Under the pieces are notes generated by a model, which had not been told where the DNA came from, ran no database searches, and saw nothing but the letters and a program-made list of their open reading frames with translations. Shown here piece after piece: positions 46,973 through 57,591 of a DNA stretch of 64,000 nt. The DNA comes from Breviolum minutum Mf 1.05b.01 (Eukaryota; Sar; Dinophyceae; Suessiales; Symbiodiniaceae). Where the stretch lies: NCBI GenBank assembly GCA_000507305.1, contig DF239285.1, positions 124,001-188,000 on the forward strand, given 5' to 3'. A program made the position numbers and the translations under genes. Each line of letters begins with the position of its first letter. The first letter of the stretch is position 1.

Positions 46973-47163
46973 TTCCCATTTCTTTCCTAAGAAATCAAAT
47001 GTAAAACCAGGGTGTTTTGTTTCCAACTTCCACGACCCAAAAAGTGGTTTTGTCATCCAACGTGTTGGATCAACATGATGGAAATTCATGACCTGCATCC
47101 GCAACTTGGGAGCCAAGATGGCGGTTTCGTTGCAGCAAATCGTGACCGGCTTGGGGCCCGGTG
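46973..47163 (-). CDS. Internal exon, unknown protein
   Basis: A strong exon: after GGAATCCAAAG, 63 codons in phase 2 read PGPKPVTICCNETAILAPKL, RMQVMNFHHVDPTRWMTKPL, FGSWKLETKHPGFTFDFLGK, ending at the donor GTGAGATG. Third positions are C/G-rich and the peptide is well ordered. A + strand frame overlaps but has weaker composition. The family is not recognised. Confidence 0.65.
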
Positions 47164-47169
47164 CTTTGG

Positions 47170-49496
47170 ATTCCGATGGGATCCCCGAAAATGAAAGGGA
47201 TTGGATTCCTAAGGGATACCCCGATTCTCGAATCCCAAACCACCGAAGCCCAAACCACCAATTATATAGGTGTGAAAAGCTACTAGAAAAATAAAACACA
47301 CACGTGCACTCGATAGGTACCTGTTTGTTAAAACCGATTTCTTTTAAGCAGATTTAAGAAACACAGAAGCACATGTTGAAACGAAAAAGTCAATAATCTT
47401 TATTGCTATTGCTATGGTTCTGCGTCGCAGTGCTTGTTAAGTCAGTGGGGAACAGTATAATAAGAAGAACAAATGCCTCAAACTACCACGTTTAAGTCAG
47501 CAACTGGTAGGAGTCAAGTCTCGATCTGAGTGTAATCTTCGGCAAATCACATGGTCGAAAATTGGCCAAAATAGAAACATGGAATGAACATCTTCAAGAT
47601 TTGAAGATGCATCTTCTATGTTTGGAGCTGGTTGCCGAATTCAAAGAACAACGACGCAAAAGGCACAAAAAGGCCGCAAGGAAATCGAAATTGGGGAACC
47701 CGCACCCACCATCATCATCCCGCGCCTTGGATTTCGCCCGTTGATTGGCGAAATGAAACGAACGGCATGGGGATGAACCTATGAAACGACCCAACCCCAA
47801 CTACCTCAAATGGTGGTGGATTTGCAAACATGGAATTAACCTCCAGTTCAGGTAGCTGGCTGAAAAAAATACAGATTTGGACCGGATGATAATGAGGAAA
47901 GATCAGCTAGCTGCTAAGCTAGATTCTGGGAGAGTAATTCGGGTGTACTGCTGGGACTGGCACTTGAACAAAGGAAACTGTGAGCTGATAAAGAGGTGCC
48001 TTGTCAAAGCCACATTAGATCTTTGTATTCATCACTGCCTTCCATGGATTCTGGATATCTAACTCTACATGTACACCATAGTCAAAGTAGATGGGGGCAG
48101 CTCCCAACAGGTGGCTTTGGCTTCGTAACGGGCCAGGATAAACCAAGACTAGTGGGAGTTGCGCGTTTTCTACTTTCCAGGTGGTATATACAATAATGTT
48201 AACATGTATCATATACAGTATCCATTCAAGTCTCCATGAGAAGACATCTGACGTCTGAATGTTGCATTTCCATCCAATCCGACAAAACCTGGTTGATTAA
48301 AAAATATGGATTCCTATCTTGGGATATGAAGATGCTGATGACATCTGATTTTTTCTGAACTGGATTACATGCCCAACATATGCCCATCCTAAAATCAACC
48401 AACCGACCCCCACCGGTGGTTTCCAAAAAACACACAAAAAAACACACGGTGAGTCATCGAGTCATGAGATCCAGGCTGGTATAGCACGGCAAAGATCATG
48501 GATTGAAAAAGCAGGCAAATCCCCCATGGCCTTAAAGGTTGCTCTGGAAGCACCGAAAGGGAGAAGAGGGAAAATTGCCATCCCCCCAAAACTAACAGCA
48601 ATAGCACCTGTTAAGGAAGCTGGGGTCCCCCAAAAGGAAAGGATCACCTGAACCAAATCCATTGATTTTCAAGGAGGCCTTTTGCTCTTAGTTTCAGAGA
48701 GGGTAATACCTTTTAGGATTGCTTCCTGACAGGTGCGAACTGTTTATTTCAGAGGCACCTTCCCTTCGAAATTCACATTGTCCCGTTGACAAGGGACCAT
48801 GCTGAAAGAAAAAATTGAGCTTTTGACCATGATTTTTGAGGGACTCTGAGTGTAGTTTCGGGGGGGGTTTCTCGTACCTTCCCTTCCCTGATTTCTCAAC
48901 AGACTTTTTTGATAGAAGTTGTGAGATAGATTCGAAAACATGTGAAAACTCACAAATGTTTTGGGATGTTTACCTAATATCAACTGAGCGACTAAAAGAA
49001 CCCTCTTACTTTGCATCACACTGCTTGTTTAATAGGGATCCTTGTAATGGTTTATTATACTCCCTGTACAACTGGGTAGTATAATCCCCCAAATATAACC
49101 CATAACCCTACCAAGCAGGTTTTTTCATTGGTTCACTTGGAACCTGTTTTTCAACTGGGTGTTCTCTCCCCATGAGGTCCGAAAATGTCAAACCGGCACT
49201 CTCTCGTTTCAATTTAGATGGCTGAAGGCTGACTCATTGACCAGATTGAAACCGGAAATCATCGATCGAGCGATGCACACAACACCCTACAACGATGGAA
49301 AACATTCTGGTGCTTCATGGTCACACTGAAGCAACCAATCTTAACGCTTAGCGAGTAGAAGGAATAGATTCACATCTTCTTTCTCTTGAGCAATGCACCC
49401 GTCCTAAAAATATTCTTTCACTCGCATATTCACCACCTGCGATTAAACTCATCCACAACTGGTACCACAAAATTCTTGAATGATGTTACTCTAAAG
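47170..49496. other. No firmly supported gene
   Basis: A + strand ORF at 47562-47744 (basic coil-like EFKEQRRKRHKKAARKSK) and overlapping frames at 48.46-48.66 kb on both strands are possible exons but unresolved. A family D-like fold-back lies at 48585-48705 and a family F segment at 49028-49120. Confidence 0.35.
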
Positions 49497-49666
49497 CTTT
49501 GGCGGAGCTCACACTTTATTTCGTTTCACCCGAGGCATTCCAGGGTACCCTGCGCCAGGAAAAGGAAAAGATCCACGCACATCTCGGATTTCATCTTCCT
49601 GTAGTTATCAGCCGGCTGCACCCCTTCAGAATCATCAACGGAAACCAACGGGAAACTTTCCGCTAG
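49497..49666 (+). CDS. Candidate terminal exon, unknown protein
   Basis: After TTACTCTAAAG the frame (phase 2) reads LAELTLYFVSPEAFQGTLRQ, EKEKIHAHLGFHLPVVISRL, INGNQRETFR and a TAG. The first 35 codons have good bias and a helical, charged character. A GTTATC after LPVV could be a donor that ends the exon earlier. It is the first of four + strand candidates in a row. Confidence 0.5.
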
Positions 49667-50016
49667 TAGCGGAAAAATCATTAAAAACAAAACACCTACT
49701 TTCCGTTGGTTCCGCTAACCCAGTTGCCCATCTTTTAAAGCTTCAGGGATGAACTTTTGGAGTCACCGGCATGTTTTTGCTTCAACCTCTGTGAGGTGGA
49801 GGTGTGCCATACACTATATGCATTATTTTTTAATGACACATCGACATGACCAACAAATCTGCCCAAATTGGAATCACATTTCACCAACCTTCCCAGATTT
49901 CCCTTATTAATAGCCAAATCGGTGGACCATGGGACCCTTCGAAACCCAACTTGCGACACCAACCTTGAGGGGCCAATTTCGGTCCTATATGAGGTCTCTA
50001 TAATTTGACCAGAACA

Positions 50017-50160
50017 ATGTCATCCGGATGGGGCTCCGAAATCACCTCAGTTGTTTCACCTGTTTTTAAGGGCCAACTTCAGGAACTCTCGGGGAACTTG
50101 CATCAAAAACCGAGTTTTTTTGGAGGTTTTCTGAACCTGCCCAGCTCACTTCTTATTAAG
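50017..50160 (+). CDS. Candidate exon, possibly a first exon
   Basis: An ATG (preceded by TTTGACCAGAACA) opens 48 codons, MSSGWGSEITSVVSPVFKGQ, LQELSGNLHQKPSFFGGFLN, LPSSLLIK, ending at a GTAAAT donor in phase 0. It joins in phase to the exon at 50766. The function is unknown. Confidence 0.45.
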
Positions 50161-50542
50161 GTAAATTCATTTAGATGCCAAATCTTACTTCCGAAAAACC
50201 AGAAAAAAAAACAACGGGAGTTAATTCCTGAAGGCAAATTTCCGACTGTATACAAAAGGCTTTGGAACTGTTTTTAATCGCAGATGGGTTTTTTTCTGCT
50301 CCCCCTAGAAAGTCAGCATGAATTTTGACCATAGAATCTGACGCAATTTTTTGTCCGGAGGTGCAAAATTTACCCCGGATTTCCCAACGGGTAGAAAGGG
50401 AAATATGAAAATTACGGATCCCATAAATTCACAACAAAAAGGGTGAGTTCTAAGACCGCTGGAATTTGATTCCCTCTTCTCTCAAATTTGAGGTCCATGT
50501 CAACAAATGGACATCGTCTCTAAAGTGATTTTGTTATATAGA

Positions 50543-50653
50543 TACTGTTGATGGAAAAAATCCTGCACCACCTGGGATATATAGAACCTTGTAAATAATG
50601 AGAAAAACTACCAACCTCAACTGGTTAGCCGGTTTTCTGAACCATCAACAGTA
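50543..50653. repeat. Family A element between two candidate exons
   Basis: ATACTGTTGATGGAAAAAAT at the left, TTTTCTGAACCATCAACAGT at the right, centre CTTGTAAATAATGAGAAAAA. Confidence 0.9.
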
Positions 50654-50765
50654 TGTTGTGCCGTATTTTTTTTCAGAAAAATGTTCACCAGTTTTGAAGC
50701 ACCCGCCACCAGTCTTCTTTAGATTCGTCGCTCCAAGAATCTGAGGTGGAAAACCTTCAACCAAG

Positions 50766-50820
50766 ATGGCGGTCACAAAGCCGAAAAGTAAAGTGGACCT
50801 TGTGGATGTCCCGTTTTCAA
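50766..50820 (+). CDS. Candidate short exon
   Basis: CTTCAACCAAG acceptor, 18 codons MAVTKPKSKVDLVDVPFS, then a strong GTGAGG donor in phase 1. It is basic then acidic, with good codon choice. Confidence 0.45.
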
Positions 50821-50835
50821 GTGAGGATCAATAGT

Positions 50836-50950
50836 TAGGATCAGTGGGTTGCAACGTACCTATTAAGTCTTGGGTATATAAGCGGGCTGTAACCCCAACA
50901 TGACTCATATATATATATATGTTATAATCCGCTGATCCTAACCATTCATC
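50836..50950. repeat. Fold-back element, family G-like
   Basis: GTTAGGATCAGTGGGTTGCA is mirrored by TAATCCGCTGATCCTAAC around an (AT)n centre. Confidence 0.75.
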
Positions 50951-50959
50951 CTAACTTCG

Positions 50960-51112
50960 GACATCCACGTGGGGCCCCAGTCGTGGACTGTCGAAAAAAT
51001 GACCGATGGGTTTTTCGGTGGAGAAAAACGTTACGGTATTTTTTGTGGATTTTTTGCCTTTTCAACCAAAAAAATGGGGTTGCTAAGGCTTTGGCAGTTC
51101 ATAAAAATATAA
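50960..51112 (+). CDS. Candidate exon or ORF
   Basis: The open frame reads DIHVGPQSWTVEKMTDGFFG, GEKRYGIFCGFFAFSTKKMG, LLRLWQFIKI and stops at a TAA. Codon bias is good at the start, with Phe-rich content after. No clear acceptor AG directly precedes it, so the start is approximate. Confidence 0.35.
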   Translation, partial: DIHVGPQSWTVEKMTDGFFGGEKRYGIFCGFFAFSTKKMGLLRLWQFIKI

Positions 51113-51429
51113 TTAAACATATACAGTAATCATATCTCAGTCTTAAATCCTCATTCTAAGATCTTTACAACAGACCTTCTTAACAAGCACTGAACTTTCA
51201 ACAGATCCCCCATATTTCTCGTAAACTTGCAACTCTACTCCTCAGTTGTTTCCGAAATCAAGCGCCACTTGAGATATTATGCCCAGGAAATGAATTTTTA
51301 CATGAATCTGAGCTATATATAAGATCATATAGGTATCTGGGCAACTTAACTTGATTGAAGGCCATTTTGGAGAAAATTCCCTTACTAAACAAACCATTAT
51401 TTGGGGTGACATCGGCTGAGGTCACATAT

Positions 51430-52215
51430 GAAACGTCATGTCCAATGCGCAAGTAAAGTCACCCTTCAAACTCACCAAGTACTGCCCCTGCCACGAAATC
51501 TTTAAGCTCAAGACTTCAGCCGAAACTCCCTGAAGTGCTTCCGCCAATAGAAAGACGATTCGATAAAATCGTCATCTCGCACCCGCCGCTTCGGAGACCT
51601 TCCCGGTCCGATCTTGGAGACGATTTTGTATTGAAAAATACAACATTTGGCGCTGCGGCTATCTCCCGTAATGTCACGCAATGCTGCGCCTGCCACGAAA
51701 AGTCACACTCCAACTTCACCAAATACTGCGCCTGCCACGCAAAATCAAGCTCGTGATTGATCCACCTCACATATGAAACGTCATTTACAATGCGCGGAGC
51801 AACAAGAGTCACCCTCCAACTTCACCAAATACTGCGCCTGCCACGCAAAATGAATATCATGATTGATCCGCGTCACCTGTGAAATGTCATTTCCATTGCG
51901 CGGAGCAAGTAAAGTCACCCTTCAAACTCACCAAGTACTGCGCATGCCACGAAATCTTTAAGCTCAAGACTTCAGCCGAAACTCCCTGAAGTGCTTCCGC
52001 CAATAAAAAGACGATTCGAGGATAATCCGAGGATAAAATCGTCGCGCTGCGGCTATCTCCAAAAATATCACGAAGTGCTGCGCCTGCCACGAAAAGTCAC
52101 CCTCCAACTTCACCAAATACTGTGCCTGCCACACAAAGTGAACGTCATCAGTGATCTAAGCCACCCTCCAACTTCACCAAAAACTGCGCCTGCCACGCAA
52201 AATGAATGTCATCAG
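51430..52215. repeat. Degenerate tandem repeat, long units
   Basis: Blocks such as TCACCCTCCAACTTCACCAA, TACTGCGCCTGCCACG and AATGTCATTTCCATTGCGCG recur five or more times with variable spacing. A longer unit with AAGACTTCAGCCGAAACTCC is duplicated (51.51 and 51.97 kb). Both strands are open over short stretches; the - strand reads repeated WQAQYLVKLE-like peptides. I take this as non-coding repeat. Confidence 0.75.
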
Positions 52216-52425
52216 TCATCTGCGCCACGTCTGAACTGTTACTTTACTGACTTTACTGAACTGTGACTTTACTGAACGGTTACTATACTGAACTGTTACT
52301 TTACTGAACTGTGACTTTACTGAACTGTGACTTTACTGAACTGTTACTTTACGAAACTGCTACTTACTGAACTGTTACTTTACTGAACTGTGACTTCACT
52401 GACCTGTTACTTTACTGAATTCTTA
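52216..52425. repeat. Short tandem repeat, 12-16-base units
   Basis: About 14 copies of a unit like CTTTACTGAACTGTGA or CTTTACTGAACTGTTA, with small indels. Confidence 0.9.
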
Positions 52426-52669
52426 AGCATTTTTAAAACTTCGTAACTCGGAAGTTTCTCATCCAAACTTCCTTTGATAAAGTTCCTCGATCTTCTACGA
52501 CAGTCTTCAAAAGAAATTCTTTCAAGAAAACATCCAACATAGCAATCGAAACGAATCTTCTCAGAGATTCCAAAAAAAAAAAACTTCTGACTTTTAAATG
52601 GTTTTTCTCTTCCGGGTGACTCTCTCTTCTAAGTGCGCCGGTGAACGAACCCAGGCCGAGCCACAGCGT

Positions 52670-52793
<124 letters not shown>

Positions 52794-52799
52794 CAAAGA

Positions 52800-55060
52800 C
52801 AGTCAAGTTGCGGCGATGCCAACGACCGTATTGGCCACGTGGCCCTTCACGCCGGCGGCTGCCACCACCTCGAAGGTGGTGGTCTTTGGCTGCCGCCAGG
52901 ACACAGCAGCGACAACCTTCCGCCCCTGGAAGGTGACTCTGAAAAAGGGCTCCTGCCAAAAAAAACCAGAGGCTGGCAGGGCAATGAATCTCAACAAAGA
53001 CCACAAATGAAGTCCTAGGAGCCCTTCTTCCCCTTTGGGGGTTTGAGTTCGTCCAAAATCGAACGCTCAAAATAGAGGCGATCAAGACCTGGACACTCTC
53101 TCCATGCCATGCGGCAGTCCTGATTCAATGGCCGCTTGATTGCTCCCCTTGTGTTCTGACATCAAGTATCAAACGCACAAGCTGGAAGCCAGCTTTGGAT
53201 AGAAGAACCTCTTGATCCAACGCTCGGCCAGTAACAAACAAAAAGAACATGCGTGGCAAGCCTGTAGCTTCCTTCCCACCACTCGTCATAGACAAAATCC
53301 TGGACGGCCCTAAAGTCCTGCCACTGCGCGGCTGGACATGAAAGCGGCCTTTTCGATTATGATTTGTTGCAATGACGCAAAGCCATGGGGCGGCTCTCTG
53401 CTCTCGCAAACCTCATGCGTCGAGAGCTCATGAATAGCCGGTGGCCCCAGCAAAACAACACACCTCACGGGACGCCAGACATGGAAGGCCAACGCAGCAC
53501 ACCAGGGCCCAAACCGCCTGCTGAGATACATTTGAAAGAATTGCGCCTCTGTGGTTTGGCACCTCTAAGGGTTGGCAGCTCGCACGCCACCACCAACAAA
53601 GGTGGCGGCGCCACAAGACCACTTGCCCACATCTTTGCGTTAGAGACAGACAACATTGACAACAGGCTAATTTCTGCAATGCGGGGTTTATGTTTTTGTG
53701 GCTAACGTGGGACCACCTCAAAGCAAGCGGTCGTCGAAGTTTGAAACGCCCATATACTTGTCACTGCTACGTGAAAGGAAGTCTCAACGTTTCATCGTCG
53801 CTGTAAAAATTTGCTGTCAAAATTCTGACCCGAACGCTTCCCACTTGATCTGCGCCTTCAGAAGCAGCAAAATACAAGGTGTGGCCCACTCGCGTTGGCG
53901 GGGCTGTGGAGGAGGTCTTCCAGCACTGCGCGGGGCTCCATCCACAAGCTTGCCTGGCAGTATTGCAAATCATTTGCTGCAGCGAGCAAGGCACAAGGCA
54001 CCCAATGGCCGGCGACAATCCGCGAGCCGTTCTCCGCCACAGCGAAGGGATCGAGGTGCATAGACCATGATACCTTTCAAGGGGCAGTCTCCAAAATGTA
54101 ACTTACATTCCGTGCACTCCGGGTTGGCCTTTGGAAATTCAAGAGATTCTTGCCTACTCCCTAGGTTCGAGCATTGAATGTTGGCTATTGCAAAACACGC
54201 CCGAATCTCAAACCATCTCAAAATGCAATGTTATAATCCAACCGTTGCGCCATCAAAATGCTATGCGCCCAATGTGTTCAAATCTGGAAACGCTATTTCA
54301 GCTTGGCCACGCTGCCGCCCTTGCAGGATTTCTGCGCGAGTCCAAGAATAAAATGCGAAATCAGGAGTCAAATTCAGAGCGTCCCTAGCTGGGACCAAAA
54401 CAGCCCCAATCATCACGAGGTATCTTTGTGAACCAAGCAACTTTAATGCCCCCAGCATGTGTGCTCAATGTGAAGATGCCAAGACCGGGCATTTGTAACA
54501 CTTTCAACTACATCGTTGCTAGATTCAAGCCCTGAGCTGCAGGGAGTGAGAGCGCCAGCACAGGACGAAGATGTGCGATGTCGCTGTGTCGCATCATCGG
54601 CTTCTGATTCTTGGTGGACTCAAGAACAGCGAGCATGATGGTGCACAAGGTCTGCAACGGTGTGTCAGGGTGCAGAAGACCTCCAAGATCAGTCACGTTC
54701 ATGATGCGGGCCAACTCATCGCGTGGGGCGAAGGAGGCGGAGCGGCATCAGGACCAGGGCGGGCCTCACCGGGGCAGTGGAGCGCAACATGTCAAGCTTG
54801 GAAAGGACTTCGTCCATCCAAGTGCTGAAAGTTACGCTAGCTTGGATAGCCGCCTCATAGATTTGGTACTGCTAATTTGCAGGGGTGGTGCCATCAGCAA
54901 CCTGCATCAGATTGTGGAGGGGAAGGGCCAATCGCACATGGCGTGTCTTCCATTTGCCGGCCTTCTTGGCGGCCTGTTGGTCCACACGATACGCGGCTTC
55001 TTGTTCTGCAGTCCTCTCATCAAAGTTTTAGAAGTATGATATCGCCAAGTTGTGAAACTC
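52800..55060 (-). pseudogene. Broken - strand coding island, identity unknown
   Basis: This 2.2-kb island is visibly richer in G+C than its flanks. Read on the - strand it gives a series of protein-like segments that change frame and hit stops without splice-like gaps: RVDQQAAKKAGKWKTRHVRL (54.95 kb), STWMDEVLSKLDML (54.8), RIMNVTDLGGLLHPDTPLQT (54.7), GIKVAWFTKIPRDDWGCFG (54.42), DFAFYSWTRAEILQGRQRGQ (54.33), NGSRIVAGHWVPCALLAAAN (54.02), RALDQEVLLSKAGFQLVRLI (53.2), GRKVVAAVSWRQPKTTTFEV (52.9). This fits an old coding copy, perhaps a mobile element or retrogene, decayed by frameshifts. No reverse transcriptase, integrase or transposase motif was seen. Some + strand frames are also open (WPTRVGGAVEEVFQ), so strand is an inference. 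Confidence 0.45.
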
Positions 55061-55183
55061 ACATCAGCTTCACCCAAGCTGTGATTCACTAAAGATATCT
55101 CCGTCAGTTTTTCACCTACACTGCGGTAATCTAACATAGCAATCGAAATTCCCCTTTTCCAATAGGAAAACCATTTACAAATA

Positions 55184-55579
55184 ATGGATTTCTTAGATTA
55201 CCGGAGGGTAATTCTACCAGAATTTCAAGCTTCCCCCCCCCAAAAAAAAAACAACGGATACGTTTTTTTTGTGTCCCGTTTTTTCCTGGGAAAGCCGGAA
55301 AAAAAAAGCACGTCGACGTCGCCCCTCTTGGATTCCCAACTTCAATGTCAAATTCTGCGAGCTGTCCAAGCGTTCCTAGAAGTGGTGGAAGTGGCGAAGG
55401 CTGTGGAAGAAAGTGTGGCATGCCAGTTGGCAAATAAAGGTTTAGGCTGGGATCCCCTTCCAGACTCCGAACCTAATGATTTTGGGGGTGACTGGTATCC
55501 TGGGTGGGGGAAGCATCCCACCTTTCAAATTGCATCTAGTATAGCTTTCGTCCTGCCCCAAGCTGACGGTAACAGTTAG
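55184..55579 (+). CDS. ORF of 131 aa, doubtful
   Basis: The middle of this frame (LQCQILRAVQAFLEVVEVAK, AVEESVACQLANKG) looks like an amphipathic helix and may be a real short exon. The ends run through homopolymers. No splice borders are clear. Confidence 0.25.
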   Translation: MDFLDYRRVILPEFQASPPQKKNNGYVFFVSRFFLGKPEKKSTSTSPLLDSQLQCQILRAVQAFLEVVEVAKAVEESVACQLANKGLGWDPLPDSEPNDFGGDWYPGWGKHPTFQIASSIAFVLPQADGNS

Positions 55580-56478
55580 ATTCTGTGAAGGTTGACTTAA
55601 AGGTCCGTTCATCAAAATAGTGATTTGATGATTTTCCCATATTTTCCGAGCGTTTGGGCATTTCAACTTCAGAAGTCTTCAACAAACAAACAAAATGAGT
55701 GGATAGCCAGAAGAAAACAAAAGGTCCAAAAAGGGGGGTAGTTCATCTTATGGGTAGGAAAATATAGAAAAACTAAAGTGCAGTTCAGTGTAAAACGATA
55801 TATTTCCCACTGGAGAATCAATGAACTTTTCAGTGTCAATAACTGTTTTGCCCCTCAAAAGGTGATTCATCGTCTTGGATAACTGATGTTTGGACCGAAA
55901 AAAAACGATACCAGGGCATTCCTTGTGAAGTCACTTCCACAATTTTTTGGAAGCTATCTTGCGATCCACACTGAGACGATACACTCCGGGTAAATGGACA
56001 CGGCTAGGGCAAAAAATGTCCACATTAAGAAACACATCTTCAATCACGGACTAGTTTCCATTTCCATGTTGGGTTTACCAGAAGGTGCATATATGTAGCG
56101 TATTGTACCGTATATCCGTGTGAGTGTGTGAATTTGATCATCACCAACCTCCAATGCTCTGTCATTTCAAGTCCCCACACTCCAACCACCAACTTCTCCA
56201 GGAAAATTGACCATCACAGTTTCCCGAGTCCAAATACCAAAGGTAAGAGTTTGTTTCTTCGCTCCGAACTCATACCGCAAACTGGCACCAAGTTGAGCTT
56301 TTATATAGTTGATCTCATGATGTTCAGGGCGATCTTTACCCCTTTTTCCCCTCTTTTGATGCTTAATTTAACTGGTACATGATTTGTAGGGCGATCTTTG
56401 ATCCCTTTACCTCGTGTTTTTGTAGGTGTTCTCTTTAAATTTACATCTTAGGGACTTCTTTTGAAAGCCATCTTTTTT

Positions 56479-56572
56479 GCTAGTTGGTTTCAACCAATCT
56501 GAAAAATATGCTCGTCAAATTGGCTCATCTTCCTAGGTAGGGGCAAAAATAAAAGATATCTGAAACGGCCAC
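56479..56572. repeat. Fold-back element, family B
   Basis: TGCTAGTTGGTTTCAACCAA at the left, GGCTCATCTTCC in the core, CTGAAACGGCCACTTAA at the right (diverged). Confidence 0.65.
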
Positions 56573-56695
56573 TTAAATTCATGGGAACCTAAGGGCACCC
56601 CAATGCCACCCTTAATAAGGCCTCTCTTTCTTGGGGGGTTGGCATTGTGGGGGAATTTCCTTCCAGATTTTATTTTTGTTGAAGCATCTTTTACG

Positions 56696-56753
56696 CCCAG
56701 GCACATCGAGCAAGTCTCTCACATCTTCGCGGAAGGATTCCAGGCGGCTGTGC
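56696..56753 (-). CDS. Candidate exon
   Basis: ACTATCACCAG acceptor, then HSRLESFREDVRDLLDVPG, a charged helical peptide with strong C/G third positions, and a GC-type end. The + strand (HIEQVSHIFAEGFQAAVPGD) is also open, so strand is uncertain. Confidence 0.4.
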
Positions 56754-56999
56754 CTGGTGATAGTCGTAGCTAGAAGTCCATGAAAGTGGACTGAACAAAC
56801 ACAAAATTGATCAATAGAAATAAGAGCTTGGATTCTAGTTGTTTAAAAAAAAGAGTATCCAACTATCAAAGTATCAAATGACACCAAGACTCTGTCTCAA
56901 TGGTGATTCATTATGGTAGAACAAAACCAAAAAAAAACAACAAAACTAGGATGACATGAAATCCCCCCCAATCACGCGAGGTTTAGCGAAATCCTTCAC

Positions 57000-57104
57000 C
57001 TGATTCTTGCAACTGCGGGTACCAGATGCCACCAGGGATGATATGTTGCGGGAAAGAAGACAGAACACCATCCAAAACCAAGACCTCAAAGGGCCACAAA
57101 GAAA
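57000..57104 (-). CDS. Candidate exon, unknown protein
   Basis: The acceptor CCAATTTTCCAG precedes 34 codons in phase 2, SLWPFEVLVLDGVLSSFPQH, IIPGGIWYPQLQES, then a GTGAAG donor. It is hydrophobic and well formed. It lies head to head with the ATP synthase exons, only about 490 bases away, which complicates finding that gene's 5' part. Confidence 0.45.
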
Positions 57105-57129
57105 CTGGAAAATTGGTAATATATGTTGC

Positions 57130-57188
57130 TGTTCTGGCTGCTGTTGCTGTCGTTGTTGCTGTTGTTGCTGTTGTTGTAGCTGTTGTTT

Positions 57189-57241
<53 letters not shown>

Positions 57242-57305
57242 GCTGCTCTCGTTGCTGCTCTTGTTGCTGCTCTTGTTGCTGTTGTTTTTGCTGTTGTGGT
57301 TGTGG

Positions 57306-57397
<92 letters not shown>

Positions 57398-57450
57398 GCT
57401 GCTGCTGCTGCTGTTGTTGTTGTTGTTGTCGTTGTTGTTGTTCTGGTTAG
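57130..57450. repeat. Long (GTT)n / (GCT)n compound array
   Basis: About 320 bases of TTG units with GCT, CTC and TTT interruptions, including a degenerate middle (GCTGCTCTTGTTGCTGCTCT) between two purer blocks. All long ORFs here are artefacts. It ends about 140 bases before the first recognised ATP synthase exon. Confidence 0.95.
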
Positions 57451-57591
57451 CATTCTCATGGGGACTATCATTTCATTTGCATGTTGTCTTTGAATTGTAA
57501 ATGAACTCCATTGCAATTCGTATACCCAAAGTCATTAGTCCTCTTATGTTGCTATCCGCCAGTGGAGAGTTGTTCCCCATTTATTACTGAG

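Noticed and set aside
51430..52215. Possible CRISPR array
   Set aside because: Units are degenerate with irregular spacing and no unique spacers, and the DNA is eukaryotic.
54508..54714. - strand RIMNV resembling the RIMNVIGEP motif of ATP synthase beta
   Set aside because: It is on the wrong strand and the sequence after it does not match the family.
56983..57516. ORFs rich in Cys, Val, Leu or Thr around the trinucleotide array
   Set aside because: Low-complexity translation; only the - strand segment at 57000-57104 was kept as a possible exon.
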